DNA of 64,000 nucleotides from the NCBI RefSeq assembly GCF_013359935.1, contig NZ_JABMCB010000206.1:310001-374000 (forward strand). Direction: 5' to 3'. This DNA comes from Paenibacillus xylanilyticus (GTDB lineage: Bacteria > Bacillota > Bacilli > Paenibacillales > Paenibacillaceae). This document shows positions 23,308-31,305 of the stretch, one piece after another (position 1 is the first letter of the stretch; each line of letters starts with the position of its first letter). The position numbers were made by a program, and so were the translations under genes. The notes below the pieces were generated by a model that saw nothing but the letters and a program-made list of their open reading frames with translations, was not told where the DNA came from and did no database searches.

Positions 23308-24687
23308 TTGGATATTCATACCGAATTTCATTTCGGGCAGTTACTGTTCAATCTGGTCTGTGTATTTCTGCTCGTATTTTTGAATGGCGTGTTCGTCGCA
23401 GCGGAATTTTCCCTGGTTAAGGTCAGACAGACCCGTTTGACTCAGTTACAGAGTGAGGGAAATCGGCTGGCAGGTTATGCGCTAAAAGTGAATGGTAAAC
23501 TGGATGCATATTTGTCGGCAACCCAGTTCGGCATCACCCTGACATCACTGGGGCTCGGCTGGCTCGGTGAACCGGCGATCTCCGAATTGTTGGTTGAACC
23601 GCTGATGTTCAAACTGGGTGTAGCAGATACGGGATTGATCTCTACAGTGTCCGTCATCATCGGTTTTTGTATTATTACGTTTCTGCATATTGTGCTCGGA
23701 GAACTTGCACCGAAGTCGCTTGCGATTCAGAAAACAGATGGAGTGGCGCTGCTATTATCAGCACCATTGCTGCTGTTCTACAAAATCTTCTTTCCGTTCA
23801 TCTGGGTTCTCAATGCATCGGCAAACGCGTTGCTGCGACTGGCAGGGATCGAGCCTGCCAGTGAAGGCGAGGCCCATTCTGAAGATGAACTTCGCATTTT
23901 GATGAAACAGAGTGCGAAGAGCGGTGTCATTGATAAGGATGAAATCAAATTGATGGATAACATCTTTGATTTTTCGGATATGCTTGCTCGGGAGATCATG
24001 CTTCCGCGTACGGATATGGATTGTCTGTATACCCAGTTGTCTTTGGAAGAAAACCTGAAAATTATTAATGCAACGAAGCATTCCCGTTATCCTGTCGCGG
24101 TTGAGGATAAAGACGAAATTATCGGATTTATCCATATTACGGACCTGCTCTTGGCGGCACCGGAGCAGCAGCAGAACCTGGCCTCACTCGTTCGACCCAT
24201 TTTGAATGTCCCTGAGTCCATGGAAATTAGTCATGTGCTGCGCCTCATGCAGAAAAAGCACTCCCAGATGACGCTTGTTGTTGACGAATATGGCGGTACA
24301 GCCGGCTTGTTGACAGCAGAAGAGATTTTGGAGGAGATTGTAGGCGATCTATATGATGAGTTCGAGGATGAGCGTCCCCATATGGAACGCAGCGGTGATT
24401 CCTTCTCCATTGATGGACGATCCCTGATTGAGGAGGTCCATGAGTGGACAGGGGCAATTATTGATGACGAAGAAGTGGATACCATTGGCGGCTGGTTGTT
24501 CAAAGAGCTTGAAGGCAGTCCAGCCAAAGGTAAAACACGGGAGCAAAACGGTTATATTTTTGAAGTGGAGGAATCCACCCGTTTGCGGATCACCAGAGTC
24601 AAGGTATACAAGCGCCCTGTATCTGAAGAAGAGGCTGTGGCATTGGAAGAGGGACAGGACAAGTCTAAATCGGACAATTCGTTGTAA
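23308..24687 (+). CDS. CNNM/CorC-type transporter-associated protein (hemolysin family)
   Basis: The 459-residue protein has a DUF21 (CNNM) membrane domain in residues 1-190 with about four hydrophobic segments (FNLVCVFLLVFLNGVFVAAEF is the first). A tandem CBS pair follows (about 215-340; IMLPRTDMDCL, VDEYGGTAGLLT), then a C-terminal CorC_HlyC domain (about 350-440). Relatives are linked to magnesium or cobalt export or homeostasis; the old name hemolysin is not informative. TTG 23308 is the start, behind AAAGGGGAG. A terminator-like hairpin follows the stop. Confidence 0.9.
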   Translation: MDIHTEFHFGQLLFNLVCVFLLVFLNGVFVAAEFSLVKVRQTRLTQLQSEGNRLAGYALKVNGKLDAYLSATQFGITLTSLGLGWLGEPAISELLVEPLMFKLGVADTGLISTVSVIIGFCIITFLHIVLGELAPKSLAIQKTDGVALLLSAPLLLFYKIFFPFIWVLNASANALLRLAGIEPASEGEAHSEDELRILMKQSAKSGVIDKDEIKLMDNIFDFSDMLAREIMLPRTDMDCLYTQLSLEENLKIINATKHSRYPVAVEDKDEIIGFIHITDLLLAAPEQQQNLASLVRPILNVPESMEISHVLRLMQKKHSQMTLVVDEYGGTAGLLTAEEILEEIVGDLYDEFEDERPHMERSGDSFSIDGRSLIEEVHEWTGAIIDDEEVDTIGGWLFKELEGSPAKGKTREQNGYIFEVEESTRLRITRVKVYKRPVSEEEAVALEEGQDKSKSDNSL

Positions 24688-24723
24688 AACGGATTAGCAT
24701 ATTGTAATAAATGTGACCTTTGG

Positions 24724-24764
24724 AACATTCCTTTTGGGGAGTGTTTCAGGGGTCTTTTTTTGTG
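24724..24764 (+). terminator. Terminator candidate
   Basis: GGAACATTCC pairs with GGGAGTGTTTC with one bulge, and a seven-T run follows about eleven bases after the right arm. Confidence 0.5.
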
Positions 24765-24834
24765 AAAAAGAAGGTTTGAGAAATTCTAAGGTCTGTTTCA
24801 GTTAAATTGGGTTTAACTTAAGGAGCGATGACAT

Positions 24835-24885
24835 ATGGATAGAGAGACGGGAACAGCAAGAGCTTGGTTGTTGATTGACGAATAA
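24835..24885 (+). CDS. Possible 16-residue leader peptide before cotJA
   Basis: ATG 24835 lies nine bases after AAGGAG (24820-24825) and opens a 16-codon frame ending at TAA 24885, encoding MDRETGTARAWLLIDE. It ends 31 bases before the cotJA start. The ribosome binding site is good, but the peptide is very short and of no known family. It could set up translation of the operon or be chance. Confidence 0.3.
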   Translation: MDRETGTARAWLLIDE

Positions 24886-24916
24886 CCAAATTTTCAGTGA
24901 AGGGAGGAGTTTAGTA

Positions 24917-25156
24917 GTGGTAGATCCACAGATTCGTGCATACGCCCCGTTTGTGGGGCCATTTGATCCGTGTAAGCCCATTAAAATCAAGACATACCTT
25001 GTTCCTCCGCAGCTATTTATCCCTTTTCAGCCGATGGGCTGGCCTCAGTACAGTCCGGCAGAAGCACTGAGACTGGGAACATTGTGGCCTGCATTATACA
25101 GCCCTTATACATCCAAAAAAACAAAGGGGAGGGAGGTAGGGACAGATGGAACCTGA
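24917..25156 (+). CDS. cotJA: Spore coat associated protein CotJA
   Basis: The 79-residue product has the CotJA features: IRAYAPFVGPFDPC near the N-terminus, then KTYLVPPQLFIPFQP and ALRLGTLWPALYSPY, a proline- and aromatic-rich protein of the inner coat. GTG 24917 is the start, since GGGAGGAG lies seven bases upstream. The 3' end overlaps cotJB by 11 bases. In B. subtilis the cotJABC operon is expressed in the mother cell under sigma-E; I could not find a clear sigma-E promoter here. Confidence 0.9.
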   Translation: MVDPQIRAYAPFVGPFDPCKPIKIKTYLVPPQLFIPFQPMGWPQYSPAEALRLGTLWPALYSPYTSKKTKGREVGTDGT

Positions 25157-25421
25157 AGAAGCGAAAGCCTGTGACGCCAGATACTATGAGTTGCTGGAGG
25201 AACTGCAAGCCTTGGATTTTGTACTGGTGGAGCTGAATCTGTATCTGGATACCCACCCGGGCGACTATCAGAGTATCGAGCAGTATAACAAATTTGCCCA
25301 GGAACGTATGAGGGTAGCTCAGGAGTTCCAACAGCTGTATGGTCCGCTCATGAACTTTGGTCATGCATTCTCCAAATATCCATGGCAGTGGTCTGAGGCG
25401 CCTTGGCCCTGGCAGGTGTAG
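25146..25421 (+). CDS. cotJB: Spore coat protein CotJB
   Basis: The 91-residue protein matches CotJB: YYELLEELQALDFVLVELNL, then YLDTHPGDYQSIEQYNKF and a C-terminal YPWQWSEAPWPWQV. It is acidic and aromatic-rich. ATG 25146 follows GGGAGGTAGG and overlaps the end of cotJA, so the two are co-translated. CotJB works with CotJA and CotJC in the spore coat. Confidence 0.92.
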   Translation: MEPEEAKACDARYYELLEELQALDFVLVELNLYLDTHPGDYQSIEQYNKFAQERMRVAQEFQQLYGPLMNFGHAFSKYPWQWSEAPWPWQV

Positions 25422-25565
25422 TGGCCGCCGAGTTGATATTGAAAAGTATACAGCACCCGGGTTTCCAGGAATCATGGGCAGGGATACCCGGGAAGTGAAA
25501 GAACAAACGCAATCTGAAATCGGATCATACTCAGATCAAAATGGTTTAAGGGGGAAGAGTCCAAC

Positions 25566-26135
25566 ATGTGGGTATACGAGAAAAAACTGCAATATCCTGT
25601 TCGAGTAAGTAAATGTGATCCTCATATGGCCAAATTGCTGATGGAACAGTACGGTGGAGCAGATGGGGAACTCGCTGCAGCACTAAGATATCTGAACCAG
25701 CGCTATACGATTCCGGACAAAATTATCGGTCTCCTAAATGACATCGGCACGGAGGAATTTGCACATCTTGAAATGATCGCAACAATGATCTACAAGCTTA
25801 CAAAAGATGCTACAGTAGAGCAGCTGGAGAAGGCAGGCCTGGATGCTCACTATGTGAATCATGACAAGGCCCTCTTTTATAATAATGCCGCAGGCGTACC
25901 GTTCACCGCGACCTATATTCAAGCCAAGGGAGATCCGATTGCGGATCTGTATGAAGACATAGCTGCGGAAGAGAAGGCCAGGGCTACATATCAATGGTTG
26001 ATTGACTTGACCGATGACGTGGATCTGCAGGACAGCCTGAAGTTCCTGCGGGAACGGGAGATCGTGCATTCGCTGCGTTTCCGCGAGGCAGTCGAAATCC
26101 TGAAGGATGATCGGGAAACGAAGAAGATTTTTTGA
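25566..26135 (+). CDS. cotJC: CotJC, manganese-catalase-like spore coat protein
   Basis: The 189-residue protein belongs to the manganese catalase (ferritin-like) family and begins MWVYEKKLQYPVRVSKCDP. Metal-ligand segments are GGADGELAAALRYLNQR, TEEFAHLEMIATMIYKL, DIAAEEKARATYQWLI and REREIVHSLRFREA, the four helices supplying Glu and His ligands. ATG 25566 is preceded by GGGGGAAGAG. The 144-base gap after cotJB is longer than usual for the operon and contains two ACCCGGG repeats but no terminator. A bidirectional hairpin ends the operon. Confidence 0.93.
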   Translation: MWVYEKKLQYPVRVSKCDPHMAKLLMEQYGGADGELAAALRYLNQRYTIPDKIIGLLNDIGTEEFAHLEMIATMIYKLTKDATVEQLEKAGLDAHYVNHDKALFYNNAAGVPFTATYIQAKGDPIADLYEDIAAEEKARATYQWLIDLTDDVDLQDSLKFLREREIVHSLRFREAVEILKDDRETKKIF

Positions 26136-26161
26136 GGCAAACGCTCATAAATAAATATAAA

Positions 26162-26209
26162 AAAAGAAGGATGCCCCTTTTGAAGTGAAAAAGGACATCC
26201 TTCTTTTGT
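26162..26209. terminator. Bidirectional terminator between cotJC and the KAS III-like gene
   Basis: AAAGAAGGATG-CCC pairs with CATCCTTCTTT, with A-tract and T-tract on the two sides, so it can serve both converging operons. Confidence 0.8.
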
Positions 26210-26220
26210 TTGAGTGAAGC

Positions 26221-27213
26221 TTAATATTCGACGACCATGGCAACATTTTGCCACCCGGCTCCGACGGTCCAGAACAGGACTTTATCCCCGCGCTGAATCT
26301 GACCTGAGGTTATCGCTCGATGCAGGGCAATAAAGGGACTGCTGGTTGAAGTATAGCCGAATTCGTCTCCGATATAGACGGCAACATCCTCGGTAATGCC
26401 AATATTCTCAGACACTGCACGGATATTACCGATGGACAGCTGGGAGAAGCAGGCTGCTTTGATTTCATGTGCACCGATTTCGTTACGGCTCAGCAGTGTG
26501 CGAATGGACTCGGATGCTGCATCGACACAGATGGAATCATCAAATGGTGTGAATTTGACATGGAAGGCTCCTGGGTCTACACCGGTTCTGCCCAATTTCG
26601 CCAGACCTTCAGCCGGAAAGAGTGAATTGTTGTATACACACGTATCTGTCTGATAAATTGAGTCGATGAATCCAACCGCGTGTTCGTCCCGTTCCACAAT
26701 GACAGCCGCCGCTGCATCGCCGAAGTTGGCATAATAGACAGGATCGTCCGGACTGGCATGTGGGGCCACGTAATCCGAGCCAATAATTAGAGCGCGCCGA
26801 ATTCTGGGGTTACCCAGCATCTGACGACTAACCTGCTCAAAGGCTGCAGTCATACCCGCACAGTTGGCATTGCTGTCAATACAGATCGTATGGGAAGCTC
26901 CGTTAATCAAGCGATGAATCATTAAAGAATTCGTAGGGAAAATGTACTCCGGCGTTTGACTTGCGTAAGCAATCAGATCGATATCCCCACCGGTAAGCCC
27001 GGTCTTTTCCAGTAGGTTACTGGCTGCCTCAAAGGCCATGCTTAATGAGTTTTCATCTTCGTTGTCAATTTTGTAACGTTTATCACGTCCAAGTGCCTTT
27101 AACAGCCCCCGAATATCGATCCCCCTCGCATCAAAATGTTCAATGTAAAAATCATTGCCCACCTGGTGTTTCGGGTGATAAATATCGATATCCACAATAC
27201 GAATTCCGGCCAT
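26221..27213 (-). CDS. KAS III-like (3-oxoacyl-ACP synthase III family) protein with altered active site
   Basis: The thiolase fold of beta-ketoacyl-ACP synthase III is clear: IDLIAYASQTPEYIFPTN, the nucleophile block DSNANCAGMTAA with Cys118, NFGDAAAAVIVE, and the C-terminal WTVGAGWQNVAMVVE. The block that should read PHQAN is FSQLS here, so the catalytic His is Ser257. The block that should read GNTSAAS is GYTSTSS, so the catalytic Asn is Tyr287. The cysteine is kept. It may therefore catalyse acyl transfer or an unusual condensation, or be a partner subunit. I start at ATG 27213, seven bases after GAGGAG (330 residues). It is the last gene of a cluster with a STAS-like protein, a CMD-like protein and a ThDP enzyme. 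Confidence 0.88.
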   Translation of the reverse strand: MAGIRIVDIDIYHPKHQVGNDFYIEHFDARGIDIRGLLKALGRDKRYKIDNEDENSLSMAFEAASNLLEKTGLTGGDIDLIAYASQTPEYIFPTNSLMIHRLINGASHTICIDSNANCAGMTAAFEQVSRQMLGNPRIRRALIIGSDYVAPHASPDDPVYYANFGDAAAAVIVERDEHAVGFIDSIYQTDTCVYNNSLFPAEGLAKLGRTGVDPGAFHVKFTPFDDSICVDAASESIRTLLSRNEIGAHEIKAACFSQLSIGNIRAVSENIGITEDVAVYIGDEFGYTSTSSPFIALHRAITSGQIQRGDKVLFWTVGAGWQNVAMVVEY

Positions 27214-27267
27214 CTTCATTCTCCTCTTGAGCGGATGGGTGAATCCACAGCTTGTCCGCCTGGTTTA

Positions 27268-27618
27268 TTAGGTGGTAACGGTAGATATAATTTCGAGGTT
27301 ATCCAGACCGACAGCACGTCCAAGTCTGGACAACTGCATTTTTAAAATGGCATTGTTTTCGAGGGTTAGTACAACTTTTTTGAAGCCATCTTTTTTAAAT
27401 AGCGCCAGGCATCCCTCAAGCAGAGGTACAATTTCCGGAGCAGTGACATTCAACTTTTTGCAGTCAATACGCAGGTCATATTCTGTGGTATTAATGGGAG
27501 CAATCGTATCCTGATAAGCCGAGATGGAACGCAATCCGTCTTCTTGAGAAAAAGAGCCCTCCAGTTCAATGTTAAGCACCTTGTTTGGAACATCAGTCTT
27601 GAGTATAAAACTTCCCAT
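27268..27618 (-). CDS. STAS-domain-like small protein
   Basis: The 116-residue protein has the alternating beta-alpha layout of STAS or SpoIIAA-like domains: VLNIELEGSFSQEDGLRSI, YDLRIDCKKLNV, then VPLLEGCLALFKKDGFKKVV and a last helix LSRLGRAVGL. It lacks the DSSGLG-type phosphorylation loop of anti-sigma antagonists; the position reads KKLNVTAPEI instead, so it is unlikely to act in a classic sigma-factor switch. ATG 27618 follows AAAGGAGAG. A sigma-A-like promoter at 27734-27763 precedes it, so it and the KAS III-like gene (55 bases downstream) can be transcribed together. Role unknown; possibly a carrier or binding partner. Confidence 0.65.
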   Translation of the reverse strand: MGSFILKTDVPNKVLNIELEGSFSQEDGLRSISAYQDTIAPINTTEYDLRIDCKKLNVTAPEIVPLLEGCLALFKKDGFKKVVLTLENNAILKMQLSRLGRAVGLDNLEIISTVTT

Positions 27619-27733
27619 GATTGTTCTCTCTCCTTTAAGTGAGTTAAGGCTATCCTGCTACCAGGACACAGCCATCATCGCCATTGTTAAACGCTTCTGA
27701 GATGTGAGCTGAGTTGGAGGATAATTCACCCAT

Positions 27734-27763
27734 ATTATAAAGGCGCGGATGTCAGAAGATCAA
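27734..27763 (-). promoter_or_regulatory. Sigma-A-like promoter for the STAS-like and KAS III-like genes
   Basis: On the minus strand TTGATC (27763-27758) and TATAAT (27739-27734) are separated by 18 bases, 115 bases upstream of the STAS-like start. This would split the four-gene cluster into two transcription units. Confidence 0.5.
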
Positions 27764-27804
27764 TAAAAAAAGTCGAATCGTGTATAAATATGTAGAATAG
27801 TGAA

Positions 27805-28173
27805 TTACTGGATTTCATCCAGTGTCGCGAGCAGTACATTAAAAGCACTAATAATACGCGGAGCCCCCACACAGGGTGCCAGATGCAGCAGGATCCCCTT
27901 GAGTTGATCGATGGTTACACCGACACGCAGTGCCATCACGTAATGCACTCCTAATTGCTCGAATTGTCCCTGCGTAATCAGTGAGGAAATCACAGCAACT
28001 TCTTTCCATTGATCCGAAATGGTATTGCGCTGAAAGATATCTCCGTAAGCCGTTCCCATAATGAACTCAGCCAATTCAGGAAATTGTTCCTTAATGGGTG
28101 CCAAGGCTGTAGCCCCGTACTTTCCTGAAAGATTTGCGAAACGCTCCATCCCCTGAGCAACTTGTTCACTCAT
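27805..28173 (-). CDS. Carboxymuconolactone decarboxylase family protein
   Basis: The 122-residue protein has the all-alpha CMD/AhpD-like fold: IMGTAYGDIFQRNTISDQWKE, VAVISSLITQGQFEQLGVH and GVTIDQLKGILLHLAPCVGAP follow the CMD pattern. The CxxC redox pair of AhpD is absent; only one cysteine is present, so a peroxidase-partner role is unlikely. The enzyme could act as a decarboxylase or isomerase on a small carbonyl compound. ATG 28173 follows AGGGGG. It lies 11 bases downstream of the ThDP enzyme gene on the same strand, so the two are co-transcribed. Confidence 0.82.
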   Translation of the reverse strand: MSEQVAQGMERFANLSGKYGATALAPIKEQFPELAEFIMGTAYGDIFQRNTISDQWKEVAVISSLITQGQFEQLGVHYVMALRVGVTIDQLKGILLHLAPCVGAPRIISAFNVLLATLDEIQ

Positions 28174-28184
28174 TTGTATTCCCC

Positions 28185-29816
28185 CTAGTTCAAATTCACA
28201 GTACGGTGGGCCGTAGGCGGAATCTCGTCACGGTCCGTCATGAGTTCAATCACTGTAACCTGCTTCAGTTCCTGAGCTGTTTTCAGGGCAGTGTTGAACT
28301 CAGCATGTGTTTCTGCCCGAAACGCGAGAGCACCGAGGGATTCGGCAAACTTCGCCGCATCCATGGGCACTTCGAACAAGGTGCCATCGATTCGGCCCGT
28401 TGTTTTCTGCATTCCTTTGAGAGCCATATCCAGCTGTTTATTATTCACTACGATGAAGATGACCGGCAGATTGTGGCATACAGCAGTATTAATTTCGGCT
28501 CCAAGCATCATGAAGCATCCGTCGCCTGTTATACAAACGATAGTTTCGTCCGGTGCAGCTGCCTTGGCTCCGATTGCCATGCCGATGGCATTACCCATGC
28601 AGGCGAAGTAGGCATCAAACACAAAGCTGCCTGGTTTCTTCACTTTATATCGCTGAACAGCATGGAAGCCGTGACTCCCATCATCAACAAACAGGGTGTG
28701 ATCATATGGCAGCATGTCGCTCAGCTTATCCAACACAGATGCAAGGGAGAGGTTCGGCAGATCGGGCAGAGCAACACTGTAATCAACTGCTGACATTTCC
28801 CTATCGGGGACTGCTTGTTCGGTCAGACTGCCAAGCAGAAACTGCATATTGTCTTTTAAATCGCCCGTAATATGTAAGGTTTGGGAGTTGAGGATTTTAC
28901 CGACAAAGGCAGGATCGGCATCGAACTGAATGAGATGTACGGGATGATTCTCCGGTTTGAGATTACAAATCGTCATGTCACTCAGACGTGAACCGAGCAC
29001 GATATAGAGGTCACTTCGATTGAGCAATTCATCTGCGTGGGGGAACCCTCCAACACCACAGGGCCCGTGATATAGCGGATGATCCCAGGCGATGGCACCT
29101 TTCCCTCCAGGAGTGGTGATAACAGGAATATGAAATTGTTCTGCAAATTGCCGCAGCTCATCATGAGCCTTCGCTCGATTGACACCTTTACCTGCGATAA
29201 TTAATGGATGACTGGACTTTTGAAGCAGTGGGAGGATACGATTCAGATTGGACACGCTAATCAGAGGCTCGGGTTCAGGTATAATAACTCGGCATTCAGC
29301 GAGCCTTTCGGTCTGAACATCAAAGGGAAGACAGAGATGAACCGGGCCTTTGTTCGGACCAAGTGCAATGGAAAGGGCATGATTGAGCAGTGTGCCAAAG
29401 TGATCCCCACGCTCAACCAGTTTGCTAAATAATGTAGCCGGTCTGAACATCTCTGCGAGATCTGCCAGGTAGGAAGAGGAATCCTGGCACTGGGGAATGC
29501 CCAGCTCCTGAATGGATTGATGTCCGGTAATAAACAAAACGGGAAGGTTGTTCGCTTTGGCATGGGCCGCAGCGGTTAAGAGGTTGGTTCCACCAGGGCC
29601 CGAAGTGGCAAATGCAACACCAAGTTTTCCGGTTTGAAGAGCATAGCCTGCAGCTGCAAATCCCGAACTGGATTCATGGCGGCCAGGAATAAATTCGAGG
29701 CCATGATCCACCATTTTCAGGACAGCAGGGCAAATGGACTTTCCGATAATACCAAAGACGTGAGTAACACCAAGCTTGTGCAGAGTTTCTGCCAAATAGT
29801 CCGCAACGGTTCTCAT
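28185..29816 (-). CDS. Thiamine diphosphate-dependent enzyme (acetolactate synthase/decarboxylase superfamily)
   Basis: The 543-residue protein has the three domains of the pyruvate-oxidase-like ThDP family: the PYR domain with catalytic Glu48 in GRHESSSGFAAAGYAL, the central domain (about 190-320), and the PP domain with the cofactor motif GDGCFMMLGAEINT running to VVNN. GPGGTNLLTAAAHA and GHQSIQELG are further family marks. The motifs do not fix the reaction; acetolactate synthase, oxalyl-CoA decarboxylase, benzaldehyde lyase and acyloin-forming relatives are all possible. I use ATG 29816 behind GAGGTG in place of GTG 29825. It heads the cluster, so it probably makes or cleaves a 2-oxo acid or acyloin used by the others. 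Confidence 0.85.
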   Translation of the reverse strand: MRTVADYLAETLHKLGVTHVFGIIGKSICPAVLKMVDHGLEFIPGRHESSSGFAAAGYALQTGKLGVAFATSGPGGTNLLTAAAHAKANNLPVLFITGHQSIQELGIPQCQDSSSYLADLAEMFRPATLFSKLVERGDHFGTLLNHALSIALGPNKGPVHLCLPFDVQTERLAECRVIIPEPEPLISVSNLNRILPLLQKSSHPLIIAGKGVNRAKAHDELRQFAEQFHIPVITTPGGKGAIAWDHPLYHGPCGVGGFPHADELLNRSDLYIVLGSRLSDMTICNLKPENHPVHLIQFDADPAFVGKILNSQTLHITGDLKDNMQFLLGSLTEQAVPDREMSAVDYSVALPDLPNLSLASVLDKLSDMLPYDHTLFVDDGSHGFHAVQRYKVKKPGSFVFDAYFACMGNAIGMAIGAKAAAPDETIVCITGDGCFMMLGAEINTAVCHNLPVIFIVVNNKQLDMALKGMQKTTGRIDGTLFEVPMDAAKFAESLGALAFRAETHAEFNTALKTAQELKQVTVIELMTDRDEIPPTAHRTVNLN

Positions 29817-29829
29817 GCGGGACACCTCG

Positions 29830-30195
29830 CTTCATAAAATAGGTTTTAAGACCCATAGGGCATAATCCGATTTTTTCGAATGCAAGTGATTGTCTAAGGT
29901 TGTAAAAGGAAATAAATCCTTGTTAATAGGAAGGTTATCTTTTTTTGCGGTTTTTTGTCAACTCATTTTTATGAGTAAAAATACCTGATTCTTAGGTTGG
30001 TAACGCTTAAGTGCTTGTGACATATAAGAAATAAAATTAGTTATATATTCCCGTAACCAATGACTTGAGTGAATTTAATAACATTTTATGTGAATTGGTG
30101 ACTGGAAACGTAGACTTATCTGTTAATGAAACATGGAGTAACCGATAAGGTTTCGGTTTGCATGTTAATGCAAAAGACTGGTAATTTTAACTTTC
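29830..30195. other. Intergenic region between divergent ThDP-enzyme and oxidoreductase genes
   Basis: About 370 AT-rich bases with no credible ORF. The only structure I can point to is a perfect 7-bp inverted repeat (TTTGCAT, 4-base spacer, ATGCAAA) at 30157-30174. Confidence 0.5.
30157..30174. promoter_or_regulatory. Operator-like inverted repeat
   Basis: TTTGCAT (30157-30163) and ATGCAAA (30168-30174) are perfect arms around GTTA. The element ends 21 bases before an extended -10 promoter motif, a position suited to repressor or activator binding. Confidence 0.35.
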
Positions 30196-30204
30196 TGTTA
30201 TAAT
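30196..30204 (+). promoter_or_regulatory. Extended -10 promoter motif
   Basis: TGTTATAAT combines a consensus TATAAT with the upstream TGn extension, 26 bases before the ATG of the oxidoreductase gene. I see no good -35. Confidence 0.5.
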
Positions 30205-30229
30205 GGGGTTTGGATTGGAGTGAGAAATA

Positions 30230-31219
30230 ATGACCAAGTTGAAGATGGCAGTTATAGGGTTAGGAAAAATGGGTTTACATATGATTCAACAAGCTAAGCA
30301 AGCAGAATTGGACGGAAGTATTGAGCTTATAGCTGTATGTGAGGCGAACGAGGAAACACTGAAGGCATTTGCCGAAGCTCGTCCGGAAACGAGCATATAT
30401 AGCGATTATAAGCAGTTACTGGACGAACACAAAGTGGATCTGTTGTACATTGCCGTTCCGCCCAAATATCATTATCCTGTCGTCATGGAAGCCTTAAAAC
30501 GGAAAATCCATGTGTTTTGTGAGAAGCCGCTGGCGAACAGTACAGAAGAAGCCCATGAGATGCTGGAGGCAGCGAAGCAGGCAGGTGTAGTTCATGCCAT
30601 TCATTTCTCCATGCCTCATGAACCTTCCGTGTTGAAACTGCAAGAATTGGTGGGGCAGGAACGTATAGGTTCGATTCGCAAAATAGAGCTGATTTTGCAA
30701 TTTCCCCAGTGGCCAAGGGCATGGCAGCAGAATTCATGGATTTCAAGCCGGGAACAGGGGGGCTTTATCCTTGAAGTGGGCATCCACTGGATTCACATGA
30801 TCCAGCACGTGTTTGGTCCAATCACGGAGGTAAGCAGCCGGGTCCAGTATCCCGACGATGCGGAAGAATGTGAGCATGAGGTGCAGGCTGCCATGAAGCT
30901 GGAAGACGGAACCCGAATTCAGCTGAACGGGATATCGCATTTTGCAGGTGAGGAACGGGTATCCATGGTGGTTTACGGAACCAAAGGAACCATAGCCCTG
31001 GAGAATTGGGAAGAACTGATGATGGGGCCAGTTGGGCAGCCGCTTGTACCAGTAGAAGTGGATGAATCCATGGGGGAACTTCCTGTCCTCAAACATGTAA
31101 TCGCTCGTATTCAGGATAAGCCGGCCAAAATATATGATTTTAACGATGGATATCGTGCACAATTGGTGCTTGAGGCTCTTCGTAATCCGCAGCCAACCGG
31201 AATGACGATGAAATTGTGA
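30230..31219 (+). CDS. Gfo/Idh/MocA family oxidoreductase
   Basis: NAD(P)-dependent enzymes of this family oxidise or reduce sugars, inositols and related polyols. The 329-residue protein begins with the Rossmann motif VIGLGKMGLHMI. It continues with LLYIAVPPKYHYPVVMEAL and the family signature FCEKPLANSTEEAHEM, whose lysine is catalytic. The C-terminal half (about 130-329) is the substrate domain, with VGIHWIHMIQHVFG supplying the histidine region. Length is normal. ATG 30230 follows TTGGAGTGAG. It stands alone between divergent and convergent genes, so the substrate cannot be inferred. Confidence 0.88.
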   Translation: MTKLKMAVIGLGKMGLHMIQQAKQAELDGSIELIAVCEANEETLKAFAEARPETSIYSDYKQLLDEHKVDLLYIAVPPKYHYPVVMEALKRKIHVFCEKPLANSTEEAHEMLEAAKQAGVVHAIHFSMPHEPSVLKLQELVGQERIGSIRKIELILQFPQWPRAWQQNSWISSREQGGFILEVGIHWIHMIQHVFGPITEVSSRVQYPDDAEECEHEVQAAMKLEDGTRIQLNGISHFAGEERVSMVVYGTKGTIALENWEELMMGPVGQPLVPVEVDESMGELPVLKHVIARIQDKPAKIYDFNDGYRAQLVLEALRNPQPTGMTMKL

Positions 31220-31246
31220 ACTTGGCTCCTAAATACAACAGAAAAT

Positions 31247-31281
31247 GAAGCAGTTACCTTAGGGGTAGCTGCTTCTCTTTG
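31247..31281. terminator. Terminator between the oxidoreductase and chemoreceptor genes
   Basis: GAAGCAG-TT-ACC pairs with GGT-A-GCTGCTTC, followed by CTTTGTT on the plus strand. Confidence 0.6.
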
Positions 31282-31305
31282 TTATCAAGACTTGAGATGA
31301 TTACC

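Noticed and set aside
25455..25495. ACCCGGG repeats between cotJB and cotJC as a terminator
   Set aside because: The two self-complementary copies have no T-tract after them and the operon continues with cotJC.
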